A stretch of DNA of 16,520 bases from JBFMHD01 sp040752395 [NCBI: Candidatus Hydrogenedentota bacterium] (GCA_040752395.1 JBFMHD010000038.1:1-16520); one strand, 5' to 3'. Counted from the stretch's first letter, positions 6,863 through 15,502 are shown. Notes: generated by a model from the sequence alone, not told the origin. A program made the numbers and translations.

Positions 6863-9800
6863 ATGCATTATAATTATAGAAGATTAGTCTATGCTATAGT
6901 AGCTTTATTTGTTATAATAGTAACTCCTTTATTTGCAGATGATACATCGGTATGGCTTTCATTAGATGGTACACAGGATTCAATAACCACAGCTAAAATA
7001 GGAGAGTTACTCGATGTATGGGTAATAGACCCTTATGCTAATGTAAATCCACTTGCTCTTGATACTGTAACCGTCACACTTTTTTCCCAGATACCTGGTA
7101 ATGATACAGAGACCTTAACTCTTCTGGAATTAGATATAAATCTTGGGATATTTCATATAAATGGTGGGGGAGTTTTATTATCAACTACAACAACTGAGAC
7201 AAACACAAATAACAAGATTTTAGTAACAAAGGTTAATGACACAGTAGCTGTGTGGTATGGTGTAAGACCATACGAGGATTCGATAATAGTACAACCCGCG
7301 ACCACGGCTGCTGAGGCTGATTTTATTGATAGTTTTTTTATACCAGGTCCTGCTTTAATAGTAGAAACGTATTCAATCTATCCCGGATTTATACCTCCAC
7401 AGCAGAATGACACAGTTTATGTCGTGATTACAGATGCTGATGCGAATGAAGACCCTTATGCTCAAGACCAGATTACAATAACAGTAACTAATAATCAGAC
7501 ACTGGATTCACGGTCATTTACTCTTATAGAGACCTCTGATACAACAGGTGTCTTTTATTCAGCAGCCACAGGTGTGATTCTTGAACTCATCGATACTACT
7601 TATGTGAGTACTTTAGATAATATTATTGCCTGTACAACGGTCTCTGTTAATTACTTAACATTAAGGTATCTTGACCCGGATGACAACGATTTAACTTTTG
7701 ACACTGTTTCTGTTGTACCTGAACCTAACTCAATTATTGTGATAACTGATGGGAGTGATACAGAGGATTCATTTGCCATAGGAGATACGAGGCTTTTTGT
7801 ACTTGTTAAAGACTATGATGAAGACATAGATGGTTCTGTTGATGAGGTTTCGGTTACAGTATATAGCAATACAGGTGATAGTGTTATTGTTACTATAAGG
7901 GAGTCGATGCCGCCGTTTTCAGCAGGCGTATTTCACGATAATTTAAACAACGGCGTTATTTTAACTGATAGCGGCACAGCTCAATATGGTGATAATATTC
8001 TTCTGGTTGGTAACGCTTCTACGTATAATTATATTACAGCTGTTTATCAAGATAATGATGCGGCGAATGACAGGGTTACGGATACTGCATCTTGCTATCG
8101 AAAAAATGATACAGGGATAATCGAATTTATTAATGCCCAGGCCTCGATGGTGGATACCTATTCAATAGGAACGAATATTTATATTATTCTTACTGAATAC
8201 GATGAAAACCAGGACCCGATGGTAGCAGAAACAGTATATGTTACGATTATAACCCAGCGGAATGATTCAGAGGTTTTTATTTTAACTGAAAATGGTTTGG
8301 CTTCAGGTATATTCAGTAATACAGGAACATTAGGAATATTTTTAACTGACACAAAAGGAGCGACGGCTGACAGTATAGTTTTTGCAATCAATAATGACAC
8401 GATTGAGATAAGATGGCAAGACAACGCAGTGATAGAGGACAGGGATACAGTGGCTGTCTATAAAGTTCCAAGTGACGGCGATATATATATCTATGATAAC
8501 TTCCAAACATTATCTGATACAGCAAGACCAGGTGATACAATACTAATTCTTATACGTGACAATGATAAAAATTTAGACCCGTCATCTCAAGATTTAGCAG
8601 GAACAGTAACAATATATTCAAAACTTAATGGTGTTGTTATAGATTCTATTGTTTTATTATCTGTATTAGAGTCAGGTAATGCAACAGGTGAATTCACTCA
8701 AGAGATAACCTTATCTGATACAACAAGCGGAGAAACAACACTTTTAGTTGGATATAATTTTGTAGTTGAGGCGATATATACTGATTCTGTTTATAGTACT
8801 GATACAGGGATTGACAGCATCGTGATAAAATTAAGATATACTTCCTCAAGCGGTATTTTTACAGTAGATACCCAGGCGAGTATGGCTGTTGATTCCTATG
8901 CTATTTATGACTCGATATATATTTTAGGAACTGATTATAACAGAAATATTAATCCTCTGAGTAAAGACACAATAGTTGTTACTCTTTCTACAAACTGTGG
9001 TGATACTGAAATATTAGTATTAACAGAGACAACAGATACAAGCGGTATGTTTATTAACCTGTTGCCTGTATATATTTATGATACTTTATTAGTGGTAGGC
9101 GATAATATTTTAACTGCTGGATATGGCGATACTATTACAGTAAATTATATTGATATTTATGATGCATCTGATTCAGCAACAGGTAGTGTTATTGTAAGAC
9201 GCATCAATAGAAGTTCTAACATTACTCTTATTAACAGCCTCGGTCAGGATACAGATCATTATTATGTTAATTCGAGTTCAGTGTATGTTATTTTAACAGA
9301 TTATGATGCGAATGTGAATCCGGAATCACGAGACACCGTTGTTGTTACTTTATTTACTTTCAATGGTTCACAATATATTGATACAGAAATTATTGTATTA
9401 ACAGAGATATTATCATCAACAGGCGCTTTTACGAGTTCTCAAACTATTACTCTGTCGAGTTCGCAGTCAGGGACAGGTATTTTACTTTGCGGAAATTCAG
9501 ACTCTGTTGTTGTAAAATATGAAGACATAGGTTCAAGCATAACTGATACAGTCTATGATACAGCTATAGCTATTTATGTTCCTGTTGTTTCTAACTTAAC
9601 AATACTTGACAAGACAGGCATTGTACCTACAAATATATTTATTGGTGACACGTTTACTATAATACTTACTGATTTAGATGAAAATAAAAATCCGTTAGCA
9701 ATTGATACAGTACTTATAACAATAGCTGTATATCCTACTTTAACAAGCCGAAGTGATACAGTTTATTTACAGCTCAGTGAAACAACTGAATCAGGTGTTT

Positions 9801-11392
9801 TTCGCGGTTTTTTTGAGTCACCGTTATATACATCAGATACTTTTTATGGTCAGGGTACTAGTGACAGTGTTCTTTTCATAGATTCAGGCGAACAGCTTGC
9901 TGTAATATATAATGATAATGATGATTCTACAGACTCAAGAATAGATATCTCAATATTTATGAAAACAAGAACAACTACAGCGTTGTTGAAAATAGTTAAT
10001 AGCAGTGGGGTAGATACAGACCTGTTTTTCATTGGTGATAGTCTATATATTTATCTTACTGATGCTGATAGAAACTGGGATAAGAAAGCGAAGGACACTG
10101 TGATCGTTACTCTTCATAGTGTTACTACAAATGATACTGAGTATATAGTTTTAACAGAGAGCAGTGACACGAGTGGTATTTTTACAAATGTTAATTATCC
10201 TGGTCTTGCTTTAAGAAAGACCGCGAGTTTAGTTTTATATGATAACATTTTGGCAGTCTCTACTTTAGATACAGGCTCACGAGCTCTTCAGCTTTTATAT
10301 ACAGACACACAAATTGAGTATCAATATGATACAGCAAATATTACTGATATCCAGGTTACTGCTACTCTTGTCTTATTGGATTCTTTATTTCAAGCAGCTG
10401 ATACTTTTTATACTACAGGTGAATTATATGCAACTCTTACAGATTTAGATGCAGATGTAAATCCGGTTATACGTGATACTGTTGTAGTGACTTTATTAAT
10501 TATTGAAACGAATGATTCAGAATTATTAGTTTTAACTGAGATTAATTCTAATATAGGTATTTTCAGTGATACTACTTCTGGTTTAAGTTTTGCGTTAAAG
10601 GGTGCAGGTGGGGTCAGCAGAAATAATGTTTTACAACCCGATACAAGTGGTACCATTGTTGGTTACTGTAATGATGCGTATGATACAGCTTATTTTATTG
10701 ACAATGCTTCTACTGCAGTGATTGTTCTTGTTAATAAAAATGGGTATGCAGTGTCTGAGTATATATGTGGGATAGACAGCGTTTATATTATATTGACTGA
10801 CCTCGATGCTAATCAAAACAGATTATCGATTGAGACAGTTGTTGTCACGGTAACACACAAGTATAATGATACTGAGATAATCGCCTTAACCGAGCTTTGG
10901 GCTGATAGTGGTGTATTCAGCAATCTGGGGACAGCAGGGTTACCTATCTCTGCGGTTAATGGTATGGTTATGAATGATGGCATACTTTATGTCCAGGCAT
11001 TAAGAGTCAATCGGGACGAGATAATAGTGATATATCTTGAATCTTCAGGTGCAGGGACACAGAATCCGATTCGACCCACTGTAACTCCGGGGTTACCTGT
11101 CGTAACAGATTTCTCAAAAACCATTGTTGGACCTAATCCATTTAGAGGGGATGTAAATGCAACGATAACTTTTCAGGATATACCTGATCAGTTTACCATA
11201 AGGATTTATACAATCTCAGGGAAACTTGTTTATGAATATACAGGAACCACTCAGGCTTTAAATACGCCGGGGCGCTTTGTCTGGGATGTAATAAATGGTG
11301 CGGGCGAGAGTGTAAGGAGCGGTATCTATGTATACTATATTGAGTCTCCCGGGATAGGTAAAAAGACAGGGAAGATAGCGATTATAAGATGA
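6863..11392 (+). CDS. Giant secreted repeat protein with FlgD/type IX-like C-terminal domain
   Basis: The 1509-residue product has a signal peptide (residues 1-25, two Arg, a hydrophobic run, then LFA before the Asp-Asp). About 11 beta-rich repeats of roughly 125 residues follow, then a Pro/Thr linker and a final 97-residue domain (1413-1509). That domain has GPNPFRG at 1423-1429, IRIYTISGKLVYE at about 1446-1458 and RSGIYVYYIE. This is the FlgD-like Ig domain used as a C-terminal sorting signal or surface anchor in FCB-type bacteria. Repeats carry a D.D.N.(D/N)P motif, then DTV.VT(L/V), (D/N)(T/S)E..(V/I)LTE and (S/T)G.F. I start at 6863 because GAGGAG lies 4 bases upstream and the signal peptide follows directly. 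An earlier in-frame ATG at 6806 would read through the repeat element and lies at the promoter. The role is inferred: an S-layer, adhesin or stalk protein. Confidence 0.85.
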   Translation: MHYNYRRLVYAIVALFVIIVTPLFADDTSVWLSLDGTQDSITTAKIGELLDVWVIDPYANVNPLALDTVTVTLFSQIPGNDTETLTLLELDINLGIFHINGGGVLLSTTTTETNTNNKILVTKVNDTVAVWYGVRPYEDSIIVQPATTAAEADFIDSFFIPGPALIVETYSIYPGFIPPQQNDTVYVVITDADANEDPYAQDQITITVTNNQTLDSRSFTLIETSDTTGVFYSAATGVILELIDTTYVSTLDNIIACTTVSVNYLTLRYLDPDDNDLTFDTVSVVPEPNSIIVITDGSDTEDSFAIGDTRLFVLVKDYDEDIDGSVDEVSVTVYSNTGDSVIVTIRESMPPFSAGVFHDNLNNGVILTDSGTAQYGDNILLVGNASTYNYITAVYQDNDAANDRVTDTASCYRKNDTGIIEFINAQASMVDTYSIGTNIYIILTEYDENQDPMVAETVYVTIITQRNDSEVFILTENGLASGIFSNTGTLGIFLTDTKGATADSIVFAINNDTIEIRWQDNAVIEDRDTVAVYKVPSDGDIYIYDNFQTLSDTARPGDTILILIRDNDKNLDPSSQDLAGTVTIYSKLNGVVIDSIVLLSVLESGNATGEFTQEITLSDTTSGETTLLVGYNFVVEAIYTDSVYSTDTGIDSIVIKLRYTSSSGIFTVDTQASMAVDSYAIYDSIYILGTDYNRNINPLSKDTIVVTLSTNCGDTEILVLTETTDTSGMFINLLPVYIYDTLLVVGDNILTAGYGDTITVNYIDIYDASDSATGSVIVRRINRSSNITLINSLGQDTDHYYVNSSSVYVILTDYDANVNPESRDTVVVTLFTFNGSQYIDTEIIVLTEILSSTGAFTSSQTITLSSSQSGTGILLCGNSDSVVVKYEDIGSSITDTVYDTAIAIYVPVVSNLTILDKTGIVPTNIFIGDTFTIILTDLDENKNPLAIDTVLITIAVYPTLTSRSDTVYLQLSETTESGVFRGFFESPLYTSDTFYGQGTSDSVLFIDSGEQLAVIYNDNDDSTDSRIDISIFMKTRTTTALLKIVNSSGVDTDLFFIGDSLYIYLTDADRNWDKKAKDTVIVTLHSVTTNDTEYIVLTESSDTSGIFTNVNYPGLALRKTASLVLYDNILAVSTLDTGSRALQLLYTDTQIEYQYDTANITDIQVTATLVLLDSLFQAADTFYTTGELYATLTDLDADVNPVIRDTVVVTLLIIETNDSELLVLTEINSNIGIFSDTTSGLSFALKGAGGVSRNNVLQPDTSGTIVGYCNDAYDTAYFIDNASTAVIVLVNKNGYAVSEYICGIDSVYIILTDLDANQNRLSIETVVVTVTHKYNDTEIIALTELWADSGVFSNLGTAGLPISAVNGMVMNDGILYVQALRVNRDEIIVIYLESSGAGTQNPIRPTVTPGLPVVTDFSKTIVGPNPFRGDVNATITFQDIPDQFTIRIYTISGKLVYEYTGTTQALNTPGRFVWDVINGAGESVRSGIYVYYIESPGIGKKTGKIAIIR
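6938..11046 (+). repeat. Eleven-fold internal Ig-like repeat array (protein level)
   Basis: The D.D.N.(D/N)P signature recurs at nucleotide positions near 7029, 7434, 7811, 8195, 8555, 8931, 9299, 9670, 10061, 10442 and 10799, a spacing of roughly 360-405 bases. Copies are diverged at DNA level, so they are old duplications under protein selection, not recent tandem DNA repeats. Units 3, 5, 9 and 11 deviate most at the motif (for example IDGS, DKNLDP, NWDKK, NQNR). The acidic loop resembles calcium-binding loops, which is an inference. Confidence 0.8.
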
Positions 11393-13002
11393 TCAGAATC
11401 TTTTTAATCACGGTTATTTTAATTTTATGTTTGATATTTAGTCTGCCTGTGTATTGCAGGGAGCAGGATGCAGGTGCTACCACAGGTGATTTTCTTACTA
11501 TTGGTGTTAGTTCTCGGGCAGCTGCGATTGGAGAAGCTTATTCTGCATTTGCAGAGGGACCGGAAGGGCTTTTTTATAATCCCGCAGGACTGACATCGAA
11601 CCAGAGAGCAGAAGCTGGTTTTATGTATTATACCCTTTTTGAGGATATCTCTTTTAATTATCTGGGTTTTGTAAGACCTTTAAAAGAGAAAAAAAGTGCT
11701 TATGGTCTCGGGTTAATATATTTAGATTACGGTGATCTTGAACGTATCGGGCTTGATCCAGCCACAGGTGATCTTTTCAGGATGGGAACTTTTGATGCTT
11801 ATGATATGGCTTTAAGTGCTGGTTATGCTTACGATGTAGGTGAGGACATTACTTTAGGTGGGGCTTGTAAAGTTATTCAATCTAATATTGACAATGTTAC
11901 TGCCAATGCGTTTGCTGTAGATTTAGGTGTCAAATTTCATTCGGTTTTTCGTTACCTTGATGCGAGTTTTGTGATTCAGAATATGGGGAGTAAAATGAAA
12001 TTTATTCAAGCAAAAGAAAATCTGCCGGTTACAATGAGAGCAGGATTAAACTGTCATCTTATAGAAGAGAGATTGAACATAGGGGTAGAAGTATTCAAAA
12101 GGAGCAGTGAAGATATTGAGGTGGGTGTAGGAGCAGAATTTTTCCCCTGGTACCAATTTTGTTTAAGGGTAGGATACAATTCCGAAGACGAGGCACAGGA
12201 TGGAGTAAGAGCCGGGTTTGGTGTTCTTTTTGATAATTTCAGGTTTGATTATGCTTATATTCCGAATGATAAATTTGAGGATGGCCACCGGTTCACTGGT
12301 ACGGTAATGTTCGGGCCTCCACCTCCTAAACCTTTACCACAAAAAGAAGAGATAGAAAAAGAAAAACCTTATATTGAGGAGGAAGAAGTTGAGGAGGAAG
12401 AAGTTTTAGAAGAAAAAGTTGAAGAAGAATATGAGAGAGAGATAGAAGAGGCAAAGAAGGAAAGAGAAAAAATAAAACTTAAAGAACAGAGAAAGAAGGA
12501 ATTAGAAGAAGCTTTATCTACCGTCTTAGAAAAAGCCGAAAGAGAAGCATATATTAAAAAAGAAAAAGAGGTTATCAAGGAAGAGAGAGAAGAAGAGGTT
12601 ACAAAGCGAGAGATACCAAAAGAAGTTGAAGAAGCAGTAGAAGTTGTTGAAGAAAAGGTAAGTTTAGAATATGCATTAGACCTTTTTAATAATAAACAAT
12701 ACGAAGAATGTATAACTATATTGAAAGAGTTAGCAGAAAGACCAGATGCTGATTTTAATATTATTTACAATCTGGCAACAGCATATTATACAACTTATCG
12801 TTTCGCATTAGCTACTAAATATTATCAGAAAGCTGTAGATTTAAAACCCACTGATGCTGACGCACATTTATATTTAGGGTATTCATACTATCAACTTGGT
12901 TCAATAGATAGAGCGGTATCAGAGTGGAAGATAGCTTACGAACTTAATCCGAATAATACTCAAGCACGAGACGCATTAAAAGCCTTTAACATTTCAGAAT
13001 AA
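11389..13002 (+). CDS. PorV/UPF0164-like outer-membrane barrel fused to Glu-rich helix and TPRs
   Basis: The 537-residue product has four parts. Residues 1-23 are a signal peptide. Residues about 30-308 form a beta-barrel of the PorV/UPF0164 type, with the family opening TTGDFLTIGVSSRAAAIGEA (31-50) and FYNPAGL (62-68). Residues about 310-425 are a proline patch followed by a very Glu/Lys-rich probable coiled coil. Residues about 426-530 contain TPR units (YALDLFNNKQYEECITILKE, IIYNLATAYYTTYRFALATK, AHLYLGYSYYQLGSIDRAVS). In the type IX secretion system PorV is an outer-membrane shuttle that binds cargo sorting domains. Barrel termini normally face the periplasm, so the helix and TPRs should be periplasmic. 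The start overlaps the stop of the giant gene (ATGA), which strongly suggests paired production. A general UPF0164 transporter-like role remains possible. Confidence 0.82.
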   Translation: MIRIFLITVILILCLIFSLPVYCREQDAGATTGDFLTIGVSSRAAAIGEAYSAFAEGPEGLFYNPAGLTSNQRAEAGFMYYTLFEDISFNYLGFVRPLKEKKSAYGLGLIYLDYGDLERIGLDPATGDLFRMGTFDAYDMALSAGYAYDVGEDITLGGACKVIQSNIDNVTANAFAVDLGVKFHSVFRYLDASFVIQNMGSKMKFIQAKENLPVTMRAGLNCHLIEERLNIGVEVFKRSSEDIEVGVGAEFFPWYQFCLRVGYNSEDEAQDGVRAGFGVLFDNFRFDYAYIPNDKFEDGHRFTGTVMFGPPPPKPLPQKEEIEKEKPYIEEEEVEEEEVLEEKVEEEYEREIEEAKKEREKIKLKEQRKKELEEALSTVLEKAEREAYIKKEKEVIKEEREEEVTKREIPKEVEEAVEVVEEKVSLEYALDLFNNKQYEECITILKELAERPDADFNIIYNLATAYYTTYRFALATKYYQKAVDLKPTDADAHLYLGYSYYQLGSIDRAVSEWKIAYELNPNNTQARDALKAFNISE

Positions 13003-13004
13003 AA

Positions 13005-13032
13005 TTGCTTGACGAAATAAGTGTTTTATAAT
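13005..13032 (+). promoter_or_regulatory. Promoter of the cNMP/GAF-PP2C operon
   Basis: A perfect -10 TATAAT (13027-13032) lies 16 bases after TTGCTT (13005-13010). TTGACG (13009-13014) is a better -35 by sequence, but only 12 bases away. A start near 13039 leaves a short leader that contains the SD AGAGGGG (13041-13047). Confidence 0.5.
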
Positions 13033-13056
13033 TCTAATATAGAGGGGTATACTACT

Positions 13057-13845
13057 ATGGTATCAAAGGAGAGATTTTTTAAAGTCAATTCGATAATTTT
13101 TTTTGAAGGTGACTCTCCTGGTCCGATATATCTTATTCATGAGGGTTCTGTATTACTGATTAAAAGAGATTTAGATATCACTTACAAGGCAGGAAGAGGA
13201 GATCTTATAGGTGTTCCCTCTGCAATAGCTCAGATACCGAGACTTTATACAGCAAGGGTAGTAGAAGAAGTCACAGCTATTGAGATACCTATTTTGAATT
13301 TCAAAAATTTTATTAAGGGGAATATTCCGATAGCTTTAAAAATAGTTCAAAAGATGTGTGCTGAAATTAGAGATTTAAATCGGATACTTGCCGAACCTAT
13401 TGTTAGGATAGAGTCTGAAAAGGGGATGCTTGATATTGGAGATTATTTTTACGATAAAAACCAGGTAAAACAGGCTTTATATGTTTATGAGATTTATCTC
13501 GAAACATATCCAGGGGTTGAAGATTACGAGGACATTGCGTTTAAACTTGCTGGTTTATATGAAAAATCAGGAAATAAAGAGAGGGCATGCGAACTATACA
13601 AAAATCTTAGAGATAGATTTGCCCCTGATTCTATGAAATGGGAGGCTTATAACAAACTTGCAAGAACTATTGAACCATTTGCTGATGAAACAGCGGTTAA
13701 GAAAGATACATCATCACTTCTTGCAGAAGTTTTTGAAAGTATCGGTGGCAAGCACGTTGATAAAGAGAGTCCCCAAAAAGAGGGAGGGGACAAAGATAAT
13801 ATATTAGGATTTCTTCTACAAGAGCAGGAGAAGAGTAAAGAATGA
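13057..13845 (+). CDS. Degenerate cyclic-nucleotide-binding domain protein with helical C-terminal region
   Basis: The 262-residue product begins with a cNMP-binding (CRP/FNR-like) beta-roll, residues about 5-85: VNSIIFFEGDSPGPIYLIHEGSV, then GRGDLIG (46-52). A C-helix follows, then a TPR-like helical region at about 124-206 (GDYFYDKNQVKQALYVYEIYLE, AFKLAGLYEKSGNKERACELYKN) and a charged tail. There is no DNA-binding helix-turn-helix. The phosphate-binding cassette is altered. The expected FGE..(8-10 residues)..R-S/T-A reads IGVPSAIAQIPRLYTA, so the usual Glu is missing and ligand binding is doubtful. I chose the ATG at 13057 because AGAGGGG lies 9 bases upstream. A GTG at 13021 would fall inside the promoter. 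The stop overlaps the next start. Confidence 0.8.
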   Translation: MVSKERFFKVNSIIFFEGDSPGPIYLIHEGSVLLIKRDLDITYKAGRGDLIGVPSAIAQIPRLYTARVVEEVTAIEIPILNFKNFIKGNIPIALKIVQKMCAEIRDLNRILAEPIVRIESEKGMLDIGDYFYDKNQVKQALYVYEIYLETYPGVEDYEDIAFKLAGLYEKSGNKERACELYKNLRDRFAPDSMKWEAYNKLARTIEPFADETAVKKDTSSLLAEVFESIGGKHVDKESPQKEGGDKDNILGFLLQEQEKSKE

Positions 13846-14216
13846 GTGTTGATCTTTTTAAAAAGTATGGGGTTACTTTTAACGAGAACGAGATTATTTT
13901 CTGTGAGCATGAAAAAGGCGATAAGATGTATATTATTATGAATGGTGAGGTTAAGATATCACGCATTGGCAGGACACACGAGCAGGTGCTTGCTATACTT
14001 AAAGAAGGCGATATTTTTGGCGAGATGGCTATAGTTGAGGACAAACCGCGCTCAGCTACAGCTGTTTCTTTGACTTCAACGAGACTATTAGCATTTGGGA
14101 AGGAGGATTTTGATTTTATTTTTGACAGAGAACCAGAACTTGCAGTAAAATTGATAAGAATACTTGCAAAAAGATTAAAGGATACGTATGATATGTTAAA
14201 ACGGAGCATCAGATGA
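13842..14216 (+). CDS. Small single-domain cyclic-nucleotide-binding protein
   Basis: The 124-residue product is essentially one cNMP-binding domain with its C-helix. Residues 10-57 form the beta-roll (GDKMYIIMNGEVKISR at 26-41). The phosphate-binding cassette FGEMAIVEDKPRSATA (59-74) keeps the canonical Glu61, Arg70 and Ser71 at the expected 9-residue spacing, so cAMP or cGMP binding is plausible. There is no output domain: neither helix-turn-helix, cyclase nor kinase. It therefore probably acts by contacting another protein, most simply a neighbour in its operon. AGGAG lies 11 bases before the ATG. It overlaps both neighbours by four bases (ATGA on each side), a layout typical of subunits made in fixed ratio. 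Confidence 0.88.
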   Translation: MSVDLFKKYGVTFNENEIIFCEHEKGDKMYIIMNGEVKISRIGRTHEQVLAILKEGDIFGEMAIVEDKPRSATAVSLTSTRLLAFGKEDFDFIFDREPELAVKLIRILAKRLKDTYDMLKRSIR

Positions 14217-15493
14217 CAGAGCTGGTTGAGATAAGTCCTGATGAAATTCAGGGGATTATAGAAGAAAACAGAGAATTAACAAAACAGGTATTTGATTTAA
14301 AGTCGCTTTTTGAAGCGTGTAAATCTTTAGGAACAACACTTGATACCGCTAAAACACTTGAGAATTTGATAGTTGTTGCTACAAATCTTATGAGGGCACG
14401 CGATGCATCCATACTCCTTGTTGACAGAAGAACTGGTAATCTTATTTTTAAAATAACGCATGGTGCCAAAGGCACTGAACTTGTAGATATGGTCTTACCA
14501 CGCGGACATGGCATAGCTGGCTGGGTCGCTGAAAACGGAAAAGGGTTAATAGTGAATGATCCAGAGAATGACCCGAGATTTGATAAAACAGTCAGTGAAA
14601 AACTTAAATATAAAACAGAAACTTTATTAAGTGTACCTATTAAAAGCGGTGAGAAGGTTATAGGTGTTATCCAGCTCCTTAATAAAAAAGCAGGTGGCAA
14701 GTTTAATGAAAAAGACCTGAGATTACTTGAATCTTTTGGCTCTTATGCCGGGATAGTTCTTACTAATTCATTGATGTATGAAGATATAATGATTGAGAGC
14801 CGAGAAGAATTTGAAAAGACGATTGCGCTTGGAATACAGAAGAGTCTTCTCCCAGTAAGAAATCCACAAATCTCAGGTTTTGAATTATCTGTTTATAATC
14901 ATCCCTCAAAGATAGTCAGGGGTGATTACTATGATTTTTTAGAGAATAAAGATAATTTATATTTAGTATTAGAATCAAACACAGAAACCGGTATTATCGC
15001 AAGTATATTAGCAACTATTTTCAGGAGTACACTGAAGAGTATTATATTATGTAATATTGATTTTAAAGATATAGACAGATATCTGAAAGAGGCGATAAAG
15101 GATGATGTTGAGGGTAATCTTGATAAATTATCTTATTCTTTAATTCAGATAAACAAAGCAAGCAATGATATGTTATTTTTTACTACCGGGAAAATGTTAA
15201 GCGTAAAAATAACAAAGGAGACAATCTCTTCAATCAAATGTAATAACGAACCTCTAAAAATAGAATTGGGGTTTCGGGATAAACTATTATTTGTTTCAAA
15301 TGGTGTGATAGATATACTCTCAAGAAATAGGGACGGTTTGAGTGCTGAAGCAAAACTTAAAGAGATAGTATCTTCAGGTTACGATATGGATACAGGGTCG
15401 TTAGTAGAAACTATTTTTATGTCATTATCATCAATCGCACCTGAAACCGAAATTTTAGAAGATATTACTTTAGTTGCAATTGAAAAGAAGTAG
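14213..15493 (+). CDS. GAF domain protein with degenerate SpoIIE/PP2C-like phosphatase domain
   Basis: The 426-residue product has a short helical start (9-40), a GAF sensor domain (about 35-187, ending GGKFNEKDLRLLESFGSYAGIVLTNS) and a SpoIIE/RsbU-type PP2C fold (about 200-424). The PP2C part opens with the classic IQKSLLP (208-214) and GDYYDF (237-242). Family enzymes dephosphorylate anti-sigma antagonists using metal-binding aspartates. Here the DVSGKG block reads ESNTETG (254-260), the late YTDG reads VSNG (361-364), the GHNPP loop reads TGKML, and DDIT reads EDIT (416-419). Asp238 and Asp417 remain, but at least two expected ligands are lost, so it may be a pseudophosphatase. GGAG lies 6 bases before the ATG, which overlaps the upstream cNMP gene. 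Domain calls are firm; loss of activity is inferred. Confidence 0.85.
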   Translation: MTELVEISPDEIQGIIEENRELTKQVFDLKSLFEACKSLGTTLDTAKTLENLIVVATNLMRARDASILLVDRRTGNLIFKITHGAKGTELVDMVLPRGHGIAGWVAENGKGLIVNDPENDPRFDKTVSEKLKYKTETLLSVPIKSGEKVIGVIQLLNKKAGGKFNEKDLRLLESFGSYAGIVLTNSLMYEDIMIESREEFEKTIALGIQKSLLPVRNPQISGFELSVYNHPSKIVRGDYYDFLENKDNLYLVLESNTETGIIASILATIFRSTLKSIILCNIDFKDIDRYLKEAIKDDVEGNLDKLSYSLIQINKASNDMLFFTTGKMLSVKITKETISSIKCNNEPLKIELGFRDKLLFVSNGVIDILSRNRDGLSAEAKLKEIVSSGYDMDTGSLVETIFMSLSSIAPETEILEDITLVAIEKK

Positions 15494-15502
15494 GGGATCC
15501 AT

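Noticed and set aside
12369-12578. Minus-strand Ser-rich ORF
   Set aside because: It is the antisense image of the Glu/Lys-rich coiled-coil segment (GAA/GAG codons read as TTC/CTC), not a gene.
13021-13056. GTG start for the first cNMP protein
   Set aside because: It lies within the TATAAT promoter region and lacks an SD, whereas the ATG at 13057 has AGAGGGG at good spacing.
13697-14209. Long minus-strand ORF (170 codons) opposite the cNMP genes
   Set aside because: The plus-strand frames encode recognisable cNMP-binding domains. The antisense product is low-complexity Ser/Leu-rich with no family features and no ribosome site.
14248-14700. Minus-strand ORF opposite the GAF domain
   Set aside because: It is a shadow of a well-supported GAF-domain coding region and has no motif or context.
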